DNA of 64,000 nt from an uncultured Eubacteriales bacterium (GCA_902793605.1 CADBEB010000001.1:62001-126000), one strand, 5' to 3'. Shown: positions 1 to 9,698, counted from the first letter of the stretch. Translations and numbers: made by a program. The notes: a model not told the origin generated them from the sequence alone.

Positions 1-1
1 C

Positions 2-724
2 ACACAGGTCGGCTGCCGGATGGGCTGCCGGTTCTGTGCATCAACGCTGGAAGGAAGGGTGAGGGACCTCACAGCCGGCGAGATGCTCGGCGAGATTCTC
101 TGTGCGAACCGACTGCTCGAAGAGGAAGACATACGGGTCAGCCATGTGGTTCTGATGGGCAGCGGCGAACCGCTGGACAACTACGGGAATGTCGTCCGCT
201 TCCTGCGCCTGATGAAGGAAGAAGAAGGTATCCAGCTGAGTCTGCGGAACATTTCGCTCTCTACCTGCGGAATCGTACCGAAGATGTATGACCTGGCGGA
301 GGAAGGGCTTCCGGTCACCCTGTGTGTATCGCTGCACGCGCCGACGGATGAGATCCGAAGGCAGACGATGCCGATCGCCAATACCTGGTCGATCGCTGAG
401 ATTCTGGAAGCCTGCCGGAACTATATCCGAAAGACGGGCAGAAGGGTGATCTTCGAGTATGCACTGTCGGACGGGCTGAACGCGGAAAAGGAACATGCGG
501 AACAACTTTCCCGCCTTCTGCGCGGCATGCAGTGCCATGTTAACCTGATCCCGCTGAATGTGGTCAGGGAACGGGACATGAAAGGAATTGACGAGAAAAA
601 AGTGCAGGAATTCCTGAAAGTGCTCCAGAACAACCATATTTCGGCAACCCGAAGGCGCGAGATGGGGGACGATATCGAAGGTGCCTGCGGACAGCTGAGA
701 AGAAAAGTTATCACGGGAGAATAA
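2..724 (+). CDS. rlmN: RlmN, dual-specificity 23S rRNA/tRNA adenine C2-methyltransferase (5' truncated)
   Basis: This radical SAM enzyme methylates C2 of A2503 in 23S rRNA and A37 in some tRNAs. The reading frame is open from base 2, so the N-terminal part (roughly 110 residues by family length) lies outside the window. The CxxxCxxC iron-sulfur motif (C-R-M-G-C-R-F-C) is at the very start of the visible part. The C-terminal ACGQL motif carries the second catalytic cysteine that forms the methylated-Cys intermediate. It is followed 3 nt later by the phosphatase gene, and the order rlmN-stp-prkC-rsgA-rpe is typical of Firmicutes. Confidence 0.95.
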   Translation, partial: TQVGCRMGCRFCASTLEGRVRDLTAGEMLGEILCANRLLEEEDIRVSHVVLMGSGEPLDNYGNVVRFLRLMKEEEGIQLSLRNISLSTCGIVPKMYDLAEEGLPVTLCVSLHAPTDEIRRQTMPIANTWSIAEILEACRNYIRKTGRRVIFEYALSDGLNAEKEHAEQLSRLLRGMQCHVNLIPLNVVRERDMKGIDEKKVQEFLKVLQNNHISATRRREMGDDIEGACGQLRRKVITGE

Positions 725-727
725 AGA

Positions 728-1663
728 ATGCGCAAGTTTAGCCTGAAGGGTAAGGTAGCCCAGAAGCTGAAAGGGCTTGAGACTGTTGCTCCTGAAAATC
801 CGACAACTGACGCCGGAGCCGAAGCATCACAGGCACAGCCTGAAACCGCCGTGACAGAACACGGTGAGATCCGCTATACCTGGCGTACGGATGTCGGACG
901 CATCCGGAAGAACAACCAGGACACCGTGATCCTTGGAAAAGTCCTGTTCGGTGTTGCGGACGGCATGGGCGGCCATAACGGCGGGGAGATCGCTTCTGCC
1001 GGACTTCGTGACGGACTTCTCCGGGAAACGGAAGGACAGGAACCGTCCATGGAGCTGCTGGAAGAGGCGGTAAAGAAAGTAAACTATGAGATCTGGGAAC
1101 AGCAGGAGAAAGATGCTTCCCTGACAGGAATGGGGACCACGCTGACGATCCTCTGGGCAACAGGGAAAGAAATGATCATCGGCCAGGTCGGCGACAGCCG
1201 CGCTTACCTGATCCGTGACGGTCAGCTGAAACAGGTGACCTCTGACCATTCGATGGTGGCTGATATGGTTCGTCGCGGCGTGCTGACGGAAGAGCAGGCG
1301 GCCTGCCATCCCATGCGCAATTATATCACCCGTGCTGTCGGTACGGATGATACGCTTGACGTGGATATGATCACCATACCCCGGATGAACGGGGACCGGT
1401 GGATCATCTGCTCTGACGGCCTTTACGGGCAGATCAGCAAACAGGAGCTGGAAGAAACGGCAAAGATTGCCGACCTGGAGGATGCAGCCGACAAACTGCT
1501 TGAGCTGGCCCTGGAGCATGGCGGAAGGGACAACATCACGCTGATCCTGATGCAGGACGAGTCTACTGCCGAAGAGCATGAGACAGCAGGGAACACAGAA
1601 AAGGAACCAGCGGAGGACGTCGCGCCTGAGGACGCCGATCAGGAAGGGGTGACGGAGGGATGA
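728..1663 (+). CDS. stp: PP2C-family Ser/Thr protein phosphatase (Stp/PrpC)
   Basis: Metal-dependent phosphatase that opposes the kinase encoded next to it. After a variable, poorly conserved N-terminal stretch of about 45 residues, the PP2C motifs appear in order: DVGRIRKNNQDT, VADGMGGHNGG, GDSRAYLIRDG, CSDGLYG and GGRDNITLIL, which supply the metal-binding aspartates. There is an acidic Glu/Asp-rich tail of about 35 residues. At 311 aa it is longer than the usual ~250 aa because of the two flanks. Its stop overlaps the kinase start in an ATGA, which suggests translational coupling. Confidence 0.95.
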   Translation: MRKFSLKGKVAQKLKGLETVAPENPTTDAGAEASQAQPETAVTEHGEIRYTWRTDVGRIRKNNQDTVILGKVLFGVADGMGGHNGGEIASAGLRDGLLRETEGQEPSMELLEEAVKKVNYEIWEQQEKDASLTGMGTTLTILWATGKEMIIGQVGDSRAYLIRDGQLKQVTSDHSMVADMVRRGVLTEEQAACHPMRNYITRAVGTDDTLDVDMITIPRMNGDRWIICSDGLYGQISKQELEETAKIADLEDAADKLLELALEHGGRDNITLILMQDESTAEEHETAGNTEKEPAEDVAPEDADQEGVTEG

Positions 1664-3546
1664 AGGAAAAGATCCTCGCCGACCGTTACCGTTTGACAGA
1701 GCAGATCGGCATGGGCGGTATGGCTATCGTTTACCGGGCGGTCGACCTGCGGACAGGCCACAATGTGGCGGTGAAGGTCCTGCGGCCTGAATTCAACGAA
1801 GACAGCGAGTTTATCAGCCGTTTTCAGCGCGAAGCAGAAGCGGCCAGCAAGATGACGCACCATAATATCGTCAATCTGCTGGACGTGGGCATGGACGGTG
1901 AAAACCGCTATCTTGTCATGGAATATGTTCAGGGGAAGACCCTGAAGGAAGTGATCCAGGAACGCGGAAAACTAAGCGCACCGCTGGCATGCCAGATTGC
2001 CATCAGGATCCTGAGCGCCCTGGAGCATGCCCACCGCAACGGTATCGTACACCGTGATATCAAGCCGCAGAATATCCTGGTCCATGCCGACGGACACATC
2101 AAGGTGGCCGATTTCGGTATAGCGCGGATCGCAAACAGCTCCACGCTGACCAAGGGTGACAATGTGATGGGGTCTGTTCACTACTTCTCCCCGGAACAGG
2201 CCCGCGGAGAAGGCGCAAACGCGACCAGCGACATCTACTCCACCGGCATTGTCCTGTATGAGATGCTGACGGGCCGGGTGCCGTATGACGGCGACAACCC
2301 CGTGGCGGTCGCGATGCAGCATCTGCACGCGACACCCGTACCGATCCAGAATCTGGCGCCGGATGTGCCGCCGGCAGTCATCCGGGTTTGCATGAAGGCA
2401 ATGGAAAAGAACCCGGCCATGAGGTACCAGACGGCCAGGGATATGGCATCCGACCTGCGCGCAGCGCTGGAGATCAGGGACGACCGGCAGATGTTCCCGG
2501 AAAGGGAACTGGAAGTCCGGCAGCCGCAGCCAAAGTTCTACAATGATCCCAAAAACCTGACGGACACCGGACGGAACCGGAGCCGCCAGGCGATCCTGAA
2601 ACGCAGGAGGATGATCATCCTGACGGTGCTGCTTGGCCTGGCAATTGCGACAGGATTGTTTTTCGGTGCGCGGGCGATCATTACGCAGCTTGAGACTACC
2701 GCAAGGATTCCTGAGCTGGTCGGCGATCTCTATGCGGAAGCGGAACAGACACTGAAGGATCTGGGACTGAAATGCGAACCGGTCTATGCGACGAGTGAGG
2801 AATATCCGGTCAATACGGTCATCATGCAGAGCAATCCGGCGGATACCGTCGTGCATAAAGGAGATACGGTCTTCCTGACGGTTTCCAGCGGCCCGGCGGC
2901 ACAGGACATGCCCGAGCTGCAAAAGATGAGCTACCAGGATGCGCTGACGCTGCTGAAAACAATGGGGCTGAACGATATTACCAAGGAGCGGGTCGTGAAC
3001 GGGGAATACCCTGTCGACGCGGTCGTTTCACAACAGCCGGCGGCCAACGAGAAAGTCAACAAGGAAACGGAAGTGACGCTGACAGTCAGCGGTGGCGAGA
3101 CTATCGTTCCGAAGCTGACGGGAGTGACGCTGAAGGAAGCGGAAGAGATCCTGAAGCAAAAAGGGCTGAAGCTGAATCCTCAGCTGAATTATGTGGATAC
3201 GCGCAAAGCCAAGGAACACGCCTATGTAGCGGTTCAGTCCCCGGATCCGGATGTTCACGTCATGCTGGACACACCGGTAACGATCAACCTGTACCGTTAC
3301 CCGACGGATAAATCCGAAATGAATATTACCATGACCGTGCAGAACAGCAAGGAAAACGTCAATATCCGGATCACACTGCAGGCGCTTGACTCGGAAAACG
3401 AGATCGAAGCCTTCTCCTATGAATGTCCTCCGGATGCGGCAAGGACGCAGACGGTGAAGATCAACCTGCCGGATGAGAGGACCTATGTCTGCAGGGTTTA
3501 CCAGAACGAAGAGATTACCGATACCCTCGAAGTGGGAATGCAGTGA
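1660..3546 (+). CDS. prkC: PASTA-domain Ser/Thr protein kinase (PrkC/Stk1)
   Basis: Membrane eukaryotic-like kinase that senses cell-wall muropeptides or lipid II. The N-terminal kinase domain (about residues 10-270) has the glycine-rich loop GMGGMAIVYRA, the VAVKVL lysine, the HRDIKPQNIL catalytic loop, DFGIAR and SPEQARG. A basic stretch precedes a single membrane helix near residues 317-340. Three PASTA repeats follow outside the membrane (about 348-414, 415-482 and 483-550). A further ~75-residue beta-rich tail ends the protein and is of unknown role. It is coupled to stp upstream and overlaps rsgA downstream. Confidence 0.95.
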   Translation: MKEKILADRYRLTEQIGMGGMAIVYRAVDLRTGHNVAVKVLRPEFNEDSEFISRFQREAEAASKMTHHNIVNLLDVGMDGENRYLVMEYVQGKTLKEVIQERGKLSAPLACQIAIRILSALEHAHRNGIVHRDIKPQNILVHADGHIKVADFGIARIANSSTLTKGDNVMGSVHYFSPEQARGEGANATSDIYSTGIVLYEMLTGRVPYDGDNPVAVAMQHLHATPVPIQNLAPDVPPAVIRVCMKAMEKNPAMRYQTARDMASDLRAALEIRDDRQMFPERELEVRQPQPKFYNDPKNLTDTGRNRSRQAILKRRRMIILTVLLGLAIATGLFFGARAIITQLETTARIPELVGDLYAEAEQTLKDLGLKCEPVYATSEEYPVNTVIMQSNPADTVVHKGDTVFLTVSSGPAAQDMPELQKMSYQDALTLLKTMGLNDITKERVVNGEYPVDAVVSQQPAANEKVNKETEVTLTVSGGETIVPKLTGVTLKEAEEILKQKGLKLNPQLNYVDTRKAKEHAYVAVQSPDPDVHVMLDTPVTINLYRYPTDKSEMNITMTVQNSKENVNIRITLQALDSENEIEAFSYECPPDAARTQTVKINLPDERTYVCRVYQNEEITDTLEVGMQ

Positions 3547-4475
3547 AGATGGCCATTGAAAAAGCGACAGGCGCACCGTCATCCGGAACAGGAATGATGC
3601 AGGGAGTACTGGTGAAAGGAATCGGCAGTTTCTATACCGTCCGGACAGAGCAGGGAACCGAATACACTGTCCGATGCAAGAAGCGGTTCCGACGCGAGCG
3701 AATGACCCCGATGACAGGTGACCGCGTGCGGTTTGCCCCGGGCCGGGGTGAAGAGCACGGGTGGCTTGAGGAGATCCTGCCCCGGGTGACAGAATGCCTT
3801 CGGCCGCCGGTGGCGAATGTGACGCTGTTGGTGATTGTGATTGCACCGGTGCCCGAACCGGATATGATCCTGACAGACCGACAGATCTCCCGGGCAATCA
3901 GCCAGGGGATGAAGGTCCTGATTGTGGTCAACAAATCCGACCTGGATCCGGGACTGCCGGACAAGATCCGCAGGGAGTATGCTGCCGCTTCGATTCCCGT
4001 GTACGGAGTGAGCGCCCTGAGGAAGCAGGGCCTGCAGGAGTTGCGGGATGCCATGGAAGCAGGCGGCCTCTGCTGCCTGACCGGGCAAAGCGGAGCGGGA
4101 AAGAGCACGCTGTTGAATTCGCTGCTGGACCTGAATCTGGAAACAGGAAGTATCTCCCGGAAGGTTTCCCGGGGAAAGAATACGACCCGGCATACTGAAC
4201 TGATCGAGAAGGACGGCCTGAAGGTGATGGATACGGCGGGGTTCAACCTGCTGGAGGCGGAGAACGCGCTGGAACCTGAGAAACTGAAGGAACGCTGGCC
4301 GGAGTTTGCCGCTTATGAAGGGAAATGCCGTTTCAGGGAATGCCTGCACGACCGGGAACCCGGATGCGCTGTGACGGAAGCGGCACAGCAGGGTGAAATC
4401 AGCGAAGAGCGGCTGGAACGCTACCGCCAGTTGCTGGCGGAAGCAAGAGAAGTCTGGAGGGAACGTTATGATTAA
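3543..4475 (+). CDS. rsgA: RsgA, small-ribosomal-subunit biogenesis GTPase
   Basis: Circularly permuted GTPase that helps mature the 30S subunit. An N-terminal OB-like domain (KGIGSFYTV region) is followed by the GTPase motifs in permuted order: G4 NKSD, then G1 GQSGAGKSTLLN, then G3 DTAGF. The C-terminal zinc-binding motif is C-x5-C-x-H-x5-C near the end. The start is uncertain: a GTG at 3543 overlaps the prkC stop, an ATG lies at 3549, and another ATG at 3594 sits close to the usual family start. Its 3' end overlaps rpe by 8 nt. Confidence 0.93.
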   Translation: MKMAIEKATGAPSSGTGMMQGVLVKGIGSFYTVRTEQGTEYTVRCKKRFRRERMTPMTGDRVRFAPGRGEEHGWLEEILPRVTECLRPPVANVTLLVIVIAPVPEPDMILTDRQISRAISQGMKVLIVVNKSDLDPGLPDKIRREYAAASIPVYGVSALRKQGLQELRDAMEAGGLCCLTGQSGAGKSTLLNSLLDLNLETGSISRKVSRGKNTTRHTELIEKDGLKVMDTAGFNLLEAENALEPEKLKERWPEFAAYEGKCRFRECLHDREPGCAVTEAAQQGEISEERLERYRQLLAEAREVWRERYD

Positions 4476-5115
4476 GATCGCGCCGAGTATCCTTGCAGCG
4501 GATCCGCTGAACCTGGAAAGGGATGTCAGGAAAGCTGAGAAAGCCGGCTGTGACTGGATCCATGTGGATGTTATGGACGCGCATTTTGTTCCCAACCTGG
4601 CGTATTCGCCGGATGTGGTCCGAAGGCTGAAGGAGGTCACTTCGCTTCCGCTGGATGTCCACCTGATGATGGATCATCCGGAAAAGCTTACCGACGTTTT
4701 CCTGGAAGCCGGTGCGGACAGCCTGACGATCCATGCGGAAGCGGACGCGGACGTGAACGCGCTGCTTGAAAGGATCAGGGAAAAGGAACGCCTCCCCGGG
4801 ATCGCGATCCGTCCCCATACACCGCTGGAAAAAGCGCTGCCGTACCTGGAAAAAGCAGGCCTGGTGCTTGCAATGACCGTGGAACCGGGATTCGGCGGAC
4901 AAAAACTGGAGCCTGAAGTAGTCGATAAGATCCGGGCGATCCGGGACTCCGGATATCAGGGTTATATCGAAGCAGACGGCGGGATCCGGGAGGACAACAT
5001 CCGCATGCTTGTTGAAAACGGACTGACTGTTGCGGTTATGGGAACTGCGCTGTTCCATGCGGAGGATATGGCAGCCTCCATCCGATGGCTGCACACGGTC
5101 AGCAGGGGCGAATAA
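4468..5115 (+). CDS. rpe: Ribulose-phosphate 3-epimerase
   Basis: Interconverts ribulose 5-phosphate and xylulose 5-phosphate in the pentose phosphate pathway. The 215-aa TIM barrel begins MIKIAPSILAADPLNL and carries the metal/catalytic motifs HVDVMDAHFVPNL, HLMMDHPEK, VEPGFGGQ and EADGGI. I chose the ATG at 4468 because the homologous N-terminus starts there and GGAGGG lies just upstream. A longer reading frame extends back into rsgA but has no family similarity. The split transketolase at 41-43 kb and the DXS at 57 kb use the same sugar-phosphate pool. Confidence 0.95.
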   Translation: MIKIAPSILAADPLNLERDVRKAEKAGCDWIHVDVMDAHFVPNLAYSPDVVRRLKEVTSLPLDVHLMMDHPEKLTDVFLEAGADSLTIHAEADADVNALLERIREKERLPGIAIRPHTPLEKALPYLEKAGLVLAMTVEPGFGGQKLEPEVVDKIRAIRDSGYQGYIEADGGIREDNIRMLVENGLTVAVMGTALFHAEDMAASIRWLHTVSRGE

Positions 5116-5132
5116 ACCTGACAGAGGAGAAC

Positions 5133-6485
5133 ATGAAAAACGATACGATTGCGGCGATCGCGACGGCGCCGGGAACCGGCGGAATCAGCATCATTCGGAT
5201 CAGCGGGCCGGAGGCGGAGAAGATCCTGCGCAGTGTTTTCATTCCGTCAGGAATGACGGCGGAAGCCCCGCCTGAATCCCACCGGATGATGTATGGCCGG
5301 CTGACGGACGGCAGGGACACGATTGACGAATGCATGGCCGTGCTCATGCGGGCGCCAAAGAGCTACACCCGGGAAGACGTAGCCGAGATCCAGCTTCACG
5401 GCGGAGACTTTGTAGTCCGGCAAGGATTGGAGATCTGCCTTCATGAAGGAGCCCGGCTCGCGGATGCCGGAGAATTCACGCGGCGGGCTTTCCTGAACGG
5501 CCGGATCGACCTGAGCCAGGCGGAGGCAGTCATGGATCTGATTTCTGCCCGGGGAGAACAGGCACACCGGGCAGCGATCCGCCAGATGAACGGCGGAGCG
5601 GCCGGGTTTATCCGTCCGCTGTCAGACAGGCTGTATGAACTCCAGGCGGGGCTGGCGGCCTGTATCGATTATCCGGAGGAAATCTCGGACGAGGAAGGAA
5701 CAGGTATGCTTCGCAAGGGGCTTCAGGATCTGGTCCGGAGACTTGAGGAAGCGATCGATGAACACAGTTCCAGACTGATCCATCGCGGACTGCAGGTAGC
5801 CATCATCGGCCGGCCGAACGTCGGCAAAAGCAGCCTGCTGAATGCACTGCTCGGTGAGGAACGCGCCATTGTGACTTCGGTTCCCGGAACGACACGGGAT
5901 ATGATCCGCGGAGAGATGATGATCGGCGGGATTCGGGTCGAACTGACGGATACTGCCGGGATCCGCGAGACGGATGATCCGGTGGAACGGATCGGCGTTG
6001 AACGCTCCGAGAGCACATGGAAGAATGCGGACCTGACGCTGCTGGTGCTGGACGGTTCCAGGGAATTGACGGAAGAAGACAAGTCCCTGCTGAAGGATCT
6101 TACCGGTGAAGGGATCGTCCTGATCAACAAAGCGGATCTTCCCGGAAAGATTGATGAAGATGAAGTGAATGCGATCCGGCCGGAAAAGAAAAGAATCACT
6201 GTTTCGGCAAAGGAACCGGATACGCTGCATCGGCTGAAAGATGAACTGAAACAGTATGCTGCCGTTTCCGACCAGCTTGCACTGACGCAGCCGAGGCAGC
6301 TGGACGCAGCCAGGAGAGCAGTACAGCATATGAGAGACGCGCTGAGTACCCTGGATGCATTTACTCCTGACATGGCGTCCACCGATCTGCAGGCCGCCCA
6401 GGACGCCCTCAGTGAGATCACAGGCGACCGGGCGGACGAGAAGCTGCTGGACCGGGTGTTTTCACAATTCTGTGTCGGGAAATAG
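5133..6485 (+). CDS. mnmE: MnmE, tRNA U34 modification GTPase
   Basis: With MnmG it installs the aminomethyl-type modification at wobble U34 of tRNAs. It has an N-terminal formyl-THF-binding domain (starting DTIAAIATAPGTGGIS), a helical domain, and an inserted Ras-like G domain with GRPNVGKSSLLN, TTRD, DTAGIRET and NKADL. The protein ends FCVGK, the expected C-terminal motif with the essential Cys. The 450-aa length is normal. The ATG at 5133 follows GAGGAG; earlier in-frame codons overlap rpe. The partner mnmG is not in the window. Confidence 0.95.
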   Translation: MKNDTIAAIATAPGTGGISIIRISGPEAEKILRSVFIPSGMTAEAPPESHRMMYGRLTDGRDTIDECMAVLMRAPKSYTREDVAEIQLHGGDFVVRQGLEICLHEGARLADAGEFTRRAFLNGRIDLSQAEAVMDLISARGEQAHRAAIRQMNGGAAGFIRPLSDRLYELQAGLAACIDYPEEISDEEGTGMLRKGLQDLVRRLEEAIDEHSSRLIHRGLQVAIIGRPNVGKSSLLNALLGEERAIVTSVPGTTRDMIRGEMMIGGIRVELTDTAGIRETDDPVERIGVERSESTWKNADLTLLVLDGSRELTEEDKSLLKDLTGEGIVLINKADLPGKIDEDEVNAIRPEKKRITVSAKEPDTLHRLKDELKQYAAVSDQLALTQPRQLDAARRAVQHMRDALSTLDAFTPDMASTDLQAAQDALSEITGDRADEKLLDRVFSQFCVGK

Positions 6486-6496
6486 AAAGGGAAAAT

Positions 6497-7630
6497 ATGA
6501 GCCAGTATCAGAAAATAATCCGGGGACGGGACAGCCTGAAGAAACTTCCGGAGATGATGGAAAAACTTGGGATCCGCAAACCAATGATTATCGGAATGGA
6601 ACCGCTGACCGGCACACTGCTGAAGAAAAACCCGGCTTTACTGACATGTCCGGTGTTTTCATCTTTCCATCCGAATCCGGATCTCTCTGACACGACAGCC
6701 GGAGCAGAGCTCTACCTGCGCGAAGGATGTGACGGACTGATCTCCATCGGCGGCGGATCGAGTATCGATACCGCAAAGGCCATCAAAGCGCATCTGAACG
6801 CGAAGAGCGAGGACGATGTCATCCACAGCCGGCTGGCTTTTGAAAGATCCTGCCCGCATATTGCGATTCCCGGAACGGCCGGAACCGGTTCGGAAGCGAC
6901 ACAGATCGCAGTGGTCTATGTGAACGGAAGCAAGGTCAGCCTGAACCATGCCGAACTGAAACCTGACGGTGTAATCCTTGATTCCGCGCTGCTGGAATCC
7001 CTTCCGGTCTACCACAAAAAATCCTGCGCGCTGGACGCGCTGGCACAGGGGATCGAGAGCTACTGGAGCAGGGGATCGAACGATGACAGCAAGGTGCATG
7101 CATATCTGGCAGTCATCGGAGTACTCGACAACCTGAAGGCTTATCTGGAAGGGGATCCGCATGCGGCGGCGGAGATGCTCGACGCCAGTTTCCAGAGTGG
7201 AAAGGCGATCCAGATCACACGGACTACGGCGGCGCACGCCATGTCTTACCAGCTGACCAAAACCATGGGGATCGCCCACGGACATGCGTGCATGCTAACC
7301 CTTCCGACACTGTGGGAAATGATGCTGGATCGAGATGAAATGAAGGAAACCCTGCAGGACCTGACGGAAAAGATGCGCCTCGGGGATCCCCGGGTGGTGC
7401 CGAAACTCCTGAAAGGAATCGTGTATGATCTGGAGATGACGATCCCGCCTGTGCCGGACGGGCAGACGCTGGACGAACTGACCGATTCTGTCAACGTTGA
7501 GCGGCTGAACAATCATCCGGTTGCCCTGACCCGGGAGGAGATCAGAGAAGCCTACAGAAGATCGTTTACCCCGCTGTGCGAGAATGAAAAACTGGCCTGT
7601 CTGGACATCTGGAGATATTACGGGAGGTAA
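6497..7630 (+). CDS. Iron-containing alcohol dehydrogenase, phosphonoacetaldehyde reductase-like
   Basis: Group III metal-dependent alcohol dehydrogenase of 377 aa. The nucleotide-binding GGGSSIDTAKAI and the PGTAGTGSEAT segment are clear. Metal ligands are visible as Asp in CALDALAQGIES, His in TTAAHAMSY, and the histidines of GIAHGHACML. Its overall pattern (AVVYVNGSKVSLNHAEL, then IESYWS) recalls the phosphonoacetaldehyde reductase branch. No other phosphonate gene is nearby, so the substrate is only a guess. The position 11 nt after mnmE and 5 nt before radC suggests cotranscription without a functional link. Confidence 0.85.
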   Translation: MSQYQKIIRGRDSLKKLPEMMEKLGIRKPMIIGMEPLTGTLLKKNPALLTCPVFSSFHPNPDLSDTTAGAELYLREGCDGLISIGGGSSIDTAKAIKAHLNAKSEDDVIHSRLAFERSCPHIAIPGTAGTGSEATQIAVVYVNGSKVSLNHAELKPDGVILDSALLESLPVYHKKSCALDALAQGIESYWSRGSNDDSKVHAYLAVIGVLDNLKAYLEGDPHAAAEMLDASFQSGKAIQITRTTAAHAMSYQLTKTMGIAHGHACMLTLPTLWEMMLDRDEMKETLQDLTEKMRLGDPRVVPKLLKGIVYDLEMTIPPVPDGQTLDELTDSVNVERLNNHPVALTREEIREAYRRSFTPLCENEKLACLDIWRYYGR

Positions 7631-7635
7631 GCTTT

Positions 7636-8334
7636 ATGCCAAACCTGCATGAAGGACACCGCGAAAAGCTCAGGAACCGGTTTATCCAGGACAAGGGATT
7701 CGAGAACTTTGAGGATCACCAGATCCTGGAGCTGCTGCTGTTTTATGCCAGGGCCCGTGTGGATACCAACCCTCTGGCCCATGAACTGCTGGACCGTTTC
7801 GGCAGCCTGAAGGGCGTTCTGGAGGCACGTCCGGAGCAGCTGATGACCGTTCCGGAGATCGGTCCGGAAGCGGCGGCTCTGATCAGTATGGTGGTACCGC
7901 TGACCCGCGTATGGCATCGGTGCGCGATGGAGTCGCCGGTACGGATCGGCAACAGCCGGGAAGCGGAGAGCTACTGCCTTTCAATCCTTGCCGGTGAACG
8001 GACGGAACGCTTTTATGTTGTATCCCTGAACGCTCAGTGCAAGGTGCTTGGGCGGCGGAAGATCTCCGAGGGTTCTCTGAGCGAAGTGTCCGCCTATCCG
8101 CGGATGGTGATGGAAACGGCGCTGAACTACAATGCACACAGCGTCCTGCTGTGCCACAATCATCCGGGAGGAACCTGCGCGCCATCGCCGGAAGACATCA
8201 CATCCACGATCCAGCTGCAGCAGTTGCTGAACGGCGTCGGGATCCTGGTGCTCGACCATATCATTGTCGCCAACGACAAGACTTACAGCATGATCCAGCA
8301 CGGCGACATCGATTACCGGATCAAAAGGAGATAG
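7636..8334 (+). CDS. radC: RadC-family JAB/MPN metalloprotein
   Basis: A 232-aa RadC-like protein. The N-terminal half has helix-hairpin-helix-like sequence (the MTVPEIGPEAAALI region). The C-terminal half is a JAB1/MPN domain with the zinc motif HNHPGG followed by SPEDI. The historical 'DNA repair' label is poorly supported and the true role is unknown. It is sandwiched between the dehydrogenase and a YdcF gene (2 nt gap), in the same run of plus-strand genes. Confidence 0.92.
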   Translation: MPNLHEGHREKLRNRFIQDKGFENFEDHQILELLLFYARARVDTNPLAHELLDRFGSLKGVLEARPEQLMTVPEIGPEAAALISMVVPLTRVWHRCAMESPVRIGNSREAESYCLSILAGERTERFYVVSLNAQCKVLGRRKISEGSLSEVSAYPRMVMETALNYNAHSVLLCHNHPGGTCAPSPEDITSTIQLQQLLNGVGILVLDHIIVANDKTYSMIQHGDIDYRIKRR

Positions 8335-8336
8335 GA

Positions 8337-8969
8337 ATGAGCGGAAAGAGAATACACAGGTTCCCATGGCCGGTCCGGCTGATCATCGGACTTGTAATCC
8401 TGGGGATCATCCTGTATGCCGGTGTGATGGGTTTTGTCCTGATCAGGGAGAAGGGAGTGGCGACAGAAGTGCCTTCGGCGGACAACTATGACGCGATCAT
8501 TGTTCTCGGCGCACAGGTCAAACCGGACGGATCGCCCAGCGTCCAGCTTTCCTGGCGCCTTGATGCCGCAGCGGAAGCCTATGGAAAAAAGAAAGTACCG
8601 GTCGTGGTCTGCGGCGCACAGGGAGCAGATGAACCGAAACCTGAAGCCGCCGTCATGAAACAGTACCTGGTCGGCAAGGGAGTCGCTGAGAATGACATCC
8701 TTACGGACCCGAATTCCTTCAATACCAGGCAGAACCTGAAGAATGCCGGAGAATTGCTGAAGAACAGGCCCGAGGTTCAGAGAGTTCTCGTAGTCACAAG
8801 CGACTACCACGTGCCGAGATCCCTTGCCCTGGCAAAGGACCAGGGCTATGAAGCCGTCGGACTCGGGAGCCCGTGCAAGCCGGAATACTGGCTGAAAAAC
8901 CATGCGCGGGAAGCGCTCGCTTGGATCAAATACTGGGGCGTCAAATACCTGCATCTGCCGCTGGAGTAA
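8337..8969 (+). CDS. YdcF/SanA-like DUF218 membrane protein
   Basis: A 210-aa protein with a short cytoplasmic N-terminus, one membrane helix at about residues 10-34, and an extracytoplasmic DUF218 domain. Family hallmarks are the YDAIIVLGAQV start of the domain, the acidic/Asn segment DPNSFNTRQNL, and VTSDYHVPRS. Members such as SanA and ElyC in proteobacteria are linked to envelope integrity, but the biochemical activity is not settled. The ATG at 8337 follows AAGGAGA and lies 2 nt after radC; the longer in-frame extension is antigenically unlike the family and overlaps radC. Confidence 0.88.
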   Translation: MSGKRIHRFPWPVRLIIGLVILGIILYAGVMGFVLIREKGVATEVPSADNYDAIIVLGAQVKPDGSPSVQLSWRLDAAAEAYGKKKVPVVVCGAQGADEPKPEAAVMKQYLVGKGVAENDILTDPNSFNTRQNLKNAGELLKNRPEVQRVLVVTSDYHVPRSLALAKDQGYEAVGLGSPCKPEYWLKNHAREALAWIKYWGVKYLHLPLE

Positions 8970-8972
8970 CGG

Positions 8973-9698
8973 ATGAATATAAAAGATATCGCAGACCGGC
9001 TTGATGAGAACGGTATCCCGGCCGCACCCGGGCTGGCGGAAAAACTGCATATTTACCTGGAACTGCTGCGTGAATGGAACAGCCGAATGGACCTGACTGC
9101 GGTCCTGGAGGATGAGGAGACGGTTGACCGGCATTTTATCGACAGCCTGACTGTGCTGAAAACCGGCCTGATCGGGGATGCATCTTCCCTGATCGACGTT
9201 GGAACCGGAGCCGGATTCCCGGGACTGGTGCTGGCAATGGCGAACCCGGAACTTCGGGTGACCCTGCTGGACGCACAGCAGAAGCGGCTGGACTTCATTC
9301 AGGCCGTCTGCGAAGCAACAGGAACCGCCAATACTGTAATCGTTCATGCCCGGGCGGAAGACGGGGCACGAAGGAAAGAACTCAGGGAGCAGTTTGATAT
9401 TGCGGCAGCCCGTGCGCTTGCTCCCGTGGATGTCCTCAGCGAATACCTGCTGCCATATGTTCGGATCGGGGGCTGTGCTCTGTGCTGGAAAGGCCCGGCC
9501 CTGAAAGACGAGCTGGCCAGCGGACGCAGGGCAGCACACCTGCTGGGCGGAAGCCTGGAAATGCCGGTCAGATGTTCGGTTGCTGGCAGGGAATGGGAGC
9601 ATCTGATCCTGCCGATCCGGAAGGTACAGTCCACCCCGAAACAATATCCCCGAAAAGCCGGCACCCCGAAACAGAAACCGCTTGGAAATGCAGGATGA
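8973..9698 (+). CDS. rsmG: RsmG, 16S rRNA m7G527 methyltransferase
   Basis: SAM-dependent methyltransferase acting on G527 of 16S rRNA. The 241-aa protein has the family N-terminus (LYLELLREWNSRMDLTAV), the glycine-rich SAM motif DVGTGAGFPGLVLA, and the AARALAPVDVLSEY segment. The C-terminal ~20 residues (PRKAGTPKQKPLG) are basic and match the end of typical members. The usual partner mnmG is not adjacent. It ends the first plus-strand run; a tRNA promoter starts 9 nt after its stop. Confidence 0.93.
   Translation: MNIKDIADRLDENGIPAAPGLAEKLHIYLELLREWNSRMDLTAVLEDEETVDRHFIDSLTVLKTGLIGDASSLIDVGTGAGFPGLVLAMANPELRVTLLDAQQKRLDFIQAVCEATGTANTVIVHARAEDGARRKELREQFDIAAARALAPVDVLSEYLLPYVRIGGCALCWKGPALKDELASGRRAAHLLGGSLEMPVRCSVAGREWEHLILPIRKVQSTPKQYPRKAGTPKQKPLGNAG

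Noticed and set aside
3579..4640. Long antisense open frame (353 codons) across rsgA and rpe
   Set aside because: It lies opposite well-identified genes and has no ribosome-binding site or family motif; high GC makes such shadow frames common.
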